The notes under the pieces were generated by a model. The model had not been told where the DNA came from and did no database searches. It was given only the letters and a program-made list of their open reading frames with translations. Positions 11,885-13,060 of a DNA stretch of 13,060 nt are shown here, in pieces. Position numbers and translations under genes: made by a program. Source of the stretch: Nitrospiraceae bacterium (GTDB lineage Bacteria; Nitrospirota; Nitrospiria; Nitrospirales; Nitrospiraceae); assembly GCA_014534095.1 (NCBI GenBank), contig JACVSD010000045.1, forward strand, positions 1 to 13,060, read 5' to 3'. Numbering within the stretch: the stretch's first letter is position 1; each line of letters begins with the position of its first letter.

Positions 11885-13060
11885 CCGTGACGGCGTCCAC
11901 CACTCCAAACCAGTCGAGTCAACGGGGCTGGCCCGCATTGCTCCATCGGGTCATCAGGACGATCCGATCAAACCGGCTCGTCGAACCAGGACAACACGTG
12001 CTAATCGGCATCTCGGGTGGACCGGATTCCGTGGCCTTGCTGTCGGTACTGCATCGCCTGTCTCGATCCTGGCACTTTTCTCTGAAAGCGGCGCATTTCA
12101 ATTACGGCCTTCGGGGCCGGGAGTCCGATCAAGACGAACAGTTTGTGCGCGCACTGTGCCACGTCTTGGACGTGCCGTTGTCCGTGATGGCATTAGATGT
12201 ACGGAGCCGTGCACGTGGCACCTCCTTGCAAGCGGCTGCTCGGGACCTTCGGTACCGCGCCCTGACCACCATGGCGGAGGAGGGCGGAGCGGACCGTATT
12301 GCGGTAGGACATACGGCCGACGACCAGGCGGAAACCGTGTTGTTATGGATGCTGCGCGGTGCCGGTCTGAGAGGCCTCTCCGGAATGCCGGTGAGCCGCG
12401 AGGGCAAGATCGTTCGTCCCTTGTATGACTGCTCTCGCCGCCAGGTGTTGGATTATCTGGCCGGCGCAGGGCTCGCCTATCGTGAAGATTCCAGTAATGC
12501 GACACCGGCCTATACACGGAACCGGATCAGGCAGGAACTTGTACCAGTTATAACACGCCTCCATCCATCGGGCGTCCGGGCGCTGTGCCGGCTGGCTGAT
12601 CTTTGTCGGGAAGACGACGGCTACCTCGAGGTCCAGACCGCAGCGCTGTGCGCCGAGCACATTCGGAAGGATCACGAGGGCGTATGGGTCGTGGAGCGGC
12701 CTTTCGTGCAGCAGTTGCCCCGTGCGCTACAACGGCGTGTGGTACGCGATCTCCTGCGTCGACGCGACCCGCTCGAGCGCGCGCCGAGCGTCCAAAAGGT
12801 CGAGCGAGTGATTCAGGCAGTCATGAAAAACGGCACGGGACGGCTAGCCCTGGGCCGATCCGCTCAGATCCTGATTGGAGCGCACACCATTCGACTCATG
12901 GCCTTCGGTGAGCGGGACCCAGGCGACGTGCGACTGGCGCCGCTGTCGATTTCTGGCCAGCCGGATAAGTCTACGGCGACCTGGCCCGGTACGAATCAGA
13001 CCATCCGGATACAGCATCTGTCCAGGGAACTGGTGCATGATATCGGGCCCCGTCCCGACC
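11881..13060 (+). CDS. tilS: tRNA(Ile)-lysidine synthase, 5' part (cut by window end)
   Basis: Uses ATP and lysine to convert C34 of the CAU-anticodon isoleucine tRNA to lysidine, so that it reads AUA. About 393 codons are open without a stop to the window edge. The N-terminal PP-loop ATPase motif is LIGISGGPDS (41-50), followed by AAHFNYGLRGRESDQDEQFV, GHTADDQAETVLLWMLRGAGLRGLSGM in the usual order, RPLYDCSRRQVLDYL and the N-type motif EDSSNATPAYTRNRIRQELVP. A substrate-binding and C-terminal region follows. The start ATG overlaps the ribF stop (ATGA). The first 20 residues or so are a non-conserved Ser/Thr-rich lead. In many bacteria tilS precedes ftsH; what follows here is outside the window. 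Confidence 0.95.
   Translation, partial: MTVTASTTPNQSSQRGWPALLHRVIRTIRSNRLVEPGQHVLIGISGGPDSVALLSVLHRLSRSWHFSLKAAHFNYGLRGRESDQDEQFVRALCHVLDVPLSVMALDVRSRARGTSLQAAARDLRYRALTTMAEEGGADRIAVGHTADDQAETVLLWMLRGAGLRGLSGMPVSREGKIVRPLYDCSRRQVLDYLAGAGLAYREDSSNATPAYTRNRIRQELVPVITRLHPSGVRALCRLADLCREDDGYLEVQTAALCAEHIRKDHEGVWVVERPFVQQLPRALQRRVVRDLLRRRDPLERAPSVQKVERVIQAVMKNGTGRLALGRSAQILIGAHTIRLMAFGERDPGDVRLAPLSISGQPDKSTATWPGTNQTIRIQHLSRELVHDIGPRPD

Noticed and set aside
12098..12517. Minus-strand open frames opposite tilS
   Set aside because: They are shadows of a GC-rich gene on the other strand; the TilS frame carries the PP-loop and other motifs without a break.
1..13060. Mobile elements, CRISPR arrays, toxin-antitoxin or defence genes
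   Set aside because: I saw no transposase, integrase, spaced repeats or known defence domain; gene content and orientation look like vertically inherited core genome.

Overview
The window looks like a piece of a chromosomal core region from a Nitrospira-like bacterium (phylum Nitrospirota). That assignment is inference. It rests on the overall character of the proteins, a tandem pair of bifunctional-nuclease (DUF151) genes next to rplM-rpsI, a hemX/ccsA-hemA-hemC-cobA/hemD-hemB cluster, and fairly high GC content. No phage, insertion sequence, CRISPR array or rRNA gene is visible. Nearly all of the sequence is coding, and the only long non-protein stretch (about 2418-2858) holds a tRNA gene and three promoters.

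Left part, mostly minus strand (1-2516). Reading leftward there is a small YggX-like iron-trafficking protein with two CxxC pairs, then a strong promoter at 2041-2070, two tandem DUF151 paralogues, ribosomal proteins L13 (rplM) and S9 (rpsI), and a strong intrinsic terminator at 61-93. A further minus-strand gene may begin in the first 13 bases.

Middle (2521-4794). A tRNA-Leu(CAA) gene with its own promoter is followed by a secreted protein of unknown function with a near-consensus promoter and a UUCG-loop terminator. Next is a TusA-family sulfur-carrier protein, whose stop codon overlaps the stop of a convergent gene for a divergent RsmI-like methylase.

Right part, plus strand (4744-13060). 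A near-consensus promoter (TTGACT, 18 bp, TATAAT) sits across the start of the RsmI-like gene. It drives a compact run: a CcsA/HemX-type membrane protein, hemA, hemC, a cobA-hemD fusion, a two-CBS-domain protein, hemB, ribF and the 5' part of tilS. Gaps are 1 to 37 bp, and two junctions overlap by 4 bp (ATGA). HemA, HemB, HemC and the HemD domain together convert glutamyl-tRNA towards uroporphyrinogen III (the aminomutase HemL is not in the window). The CobA domain diverts uroporphyrinogen III to precorrin-2 for siroheme, cobalamin or d1-type hemes. RibF makes FMN and FAD, and TilS modifies tRNA-Ile.

The window is mainly housekeeping and I do not see a clear new defence or mobile system. The points most worth following are the CBS-domain protein embedded in the heme operon, the RsmI-like protein that has lost several family signatures, the four-cysteine YggX homologue, the HemX-like protein with a decayed WWD motif, the mixed Cys/Asp metal site of HemB, and the tandem DUF151 pair ahead of rplM-rpsI.
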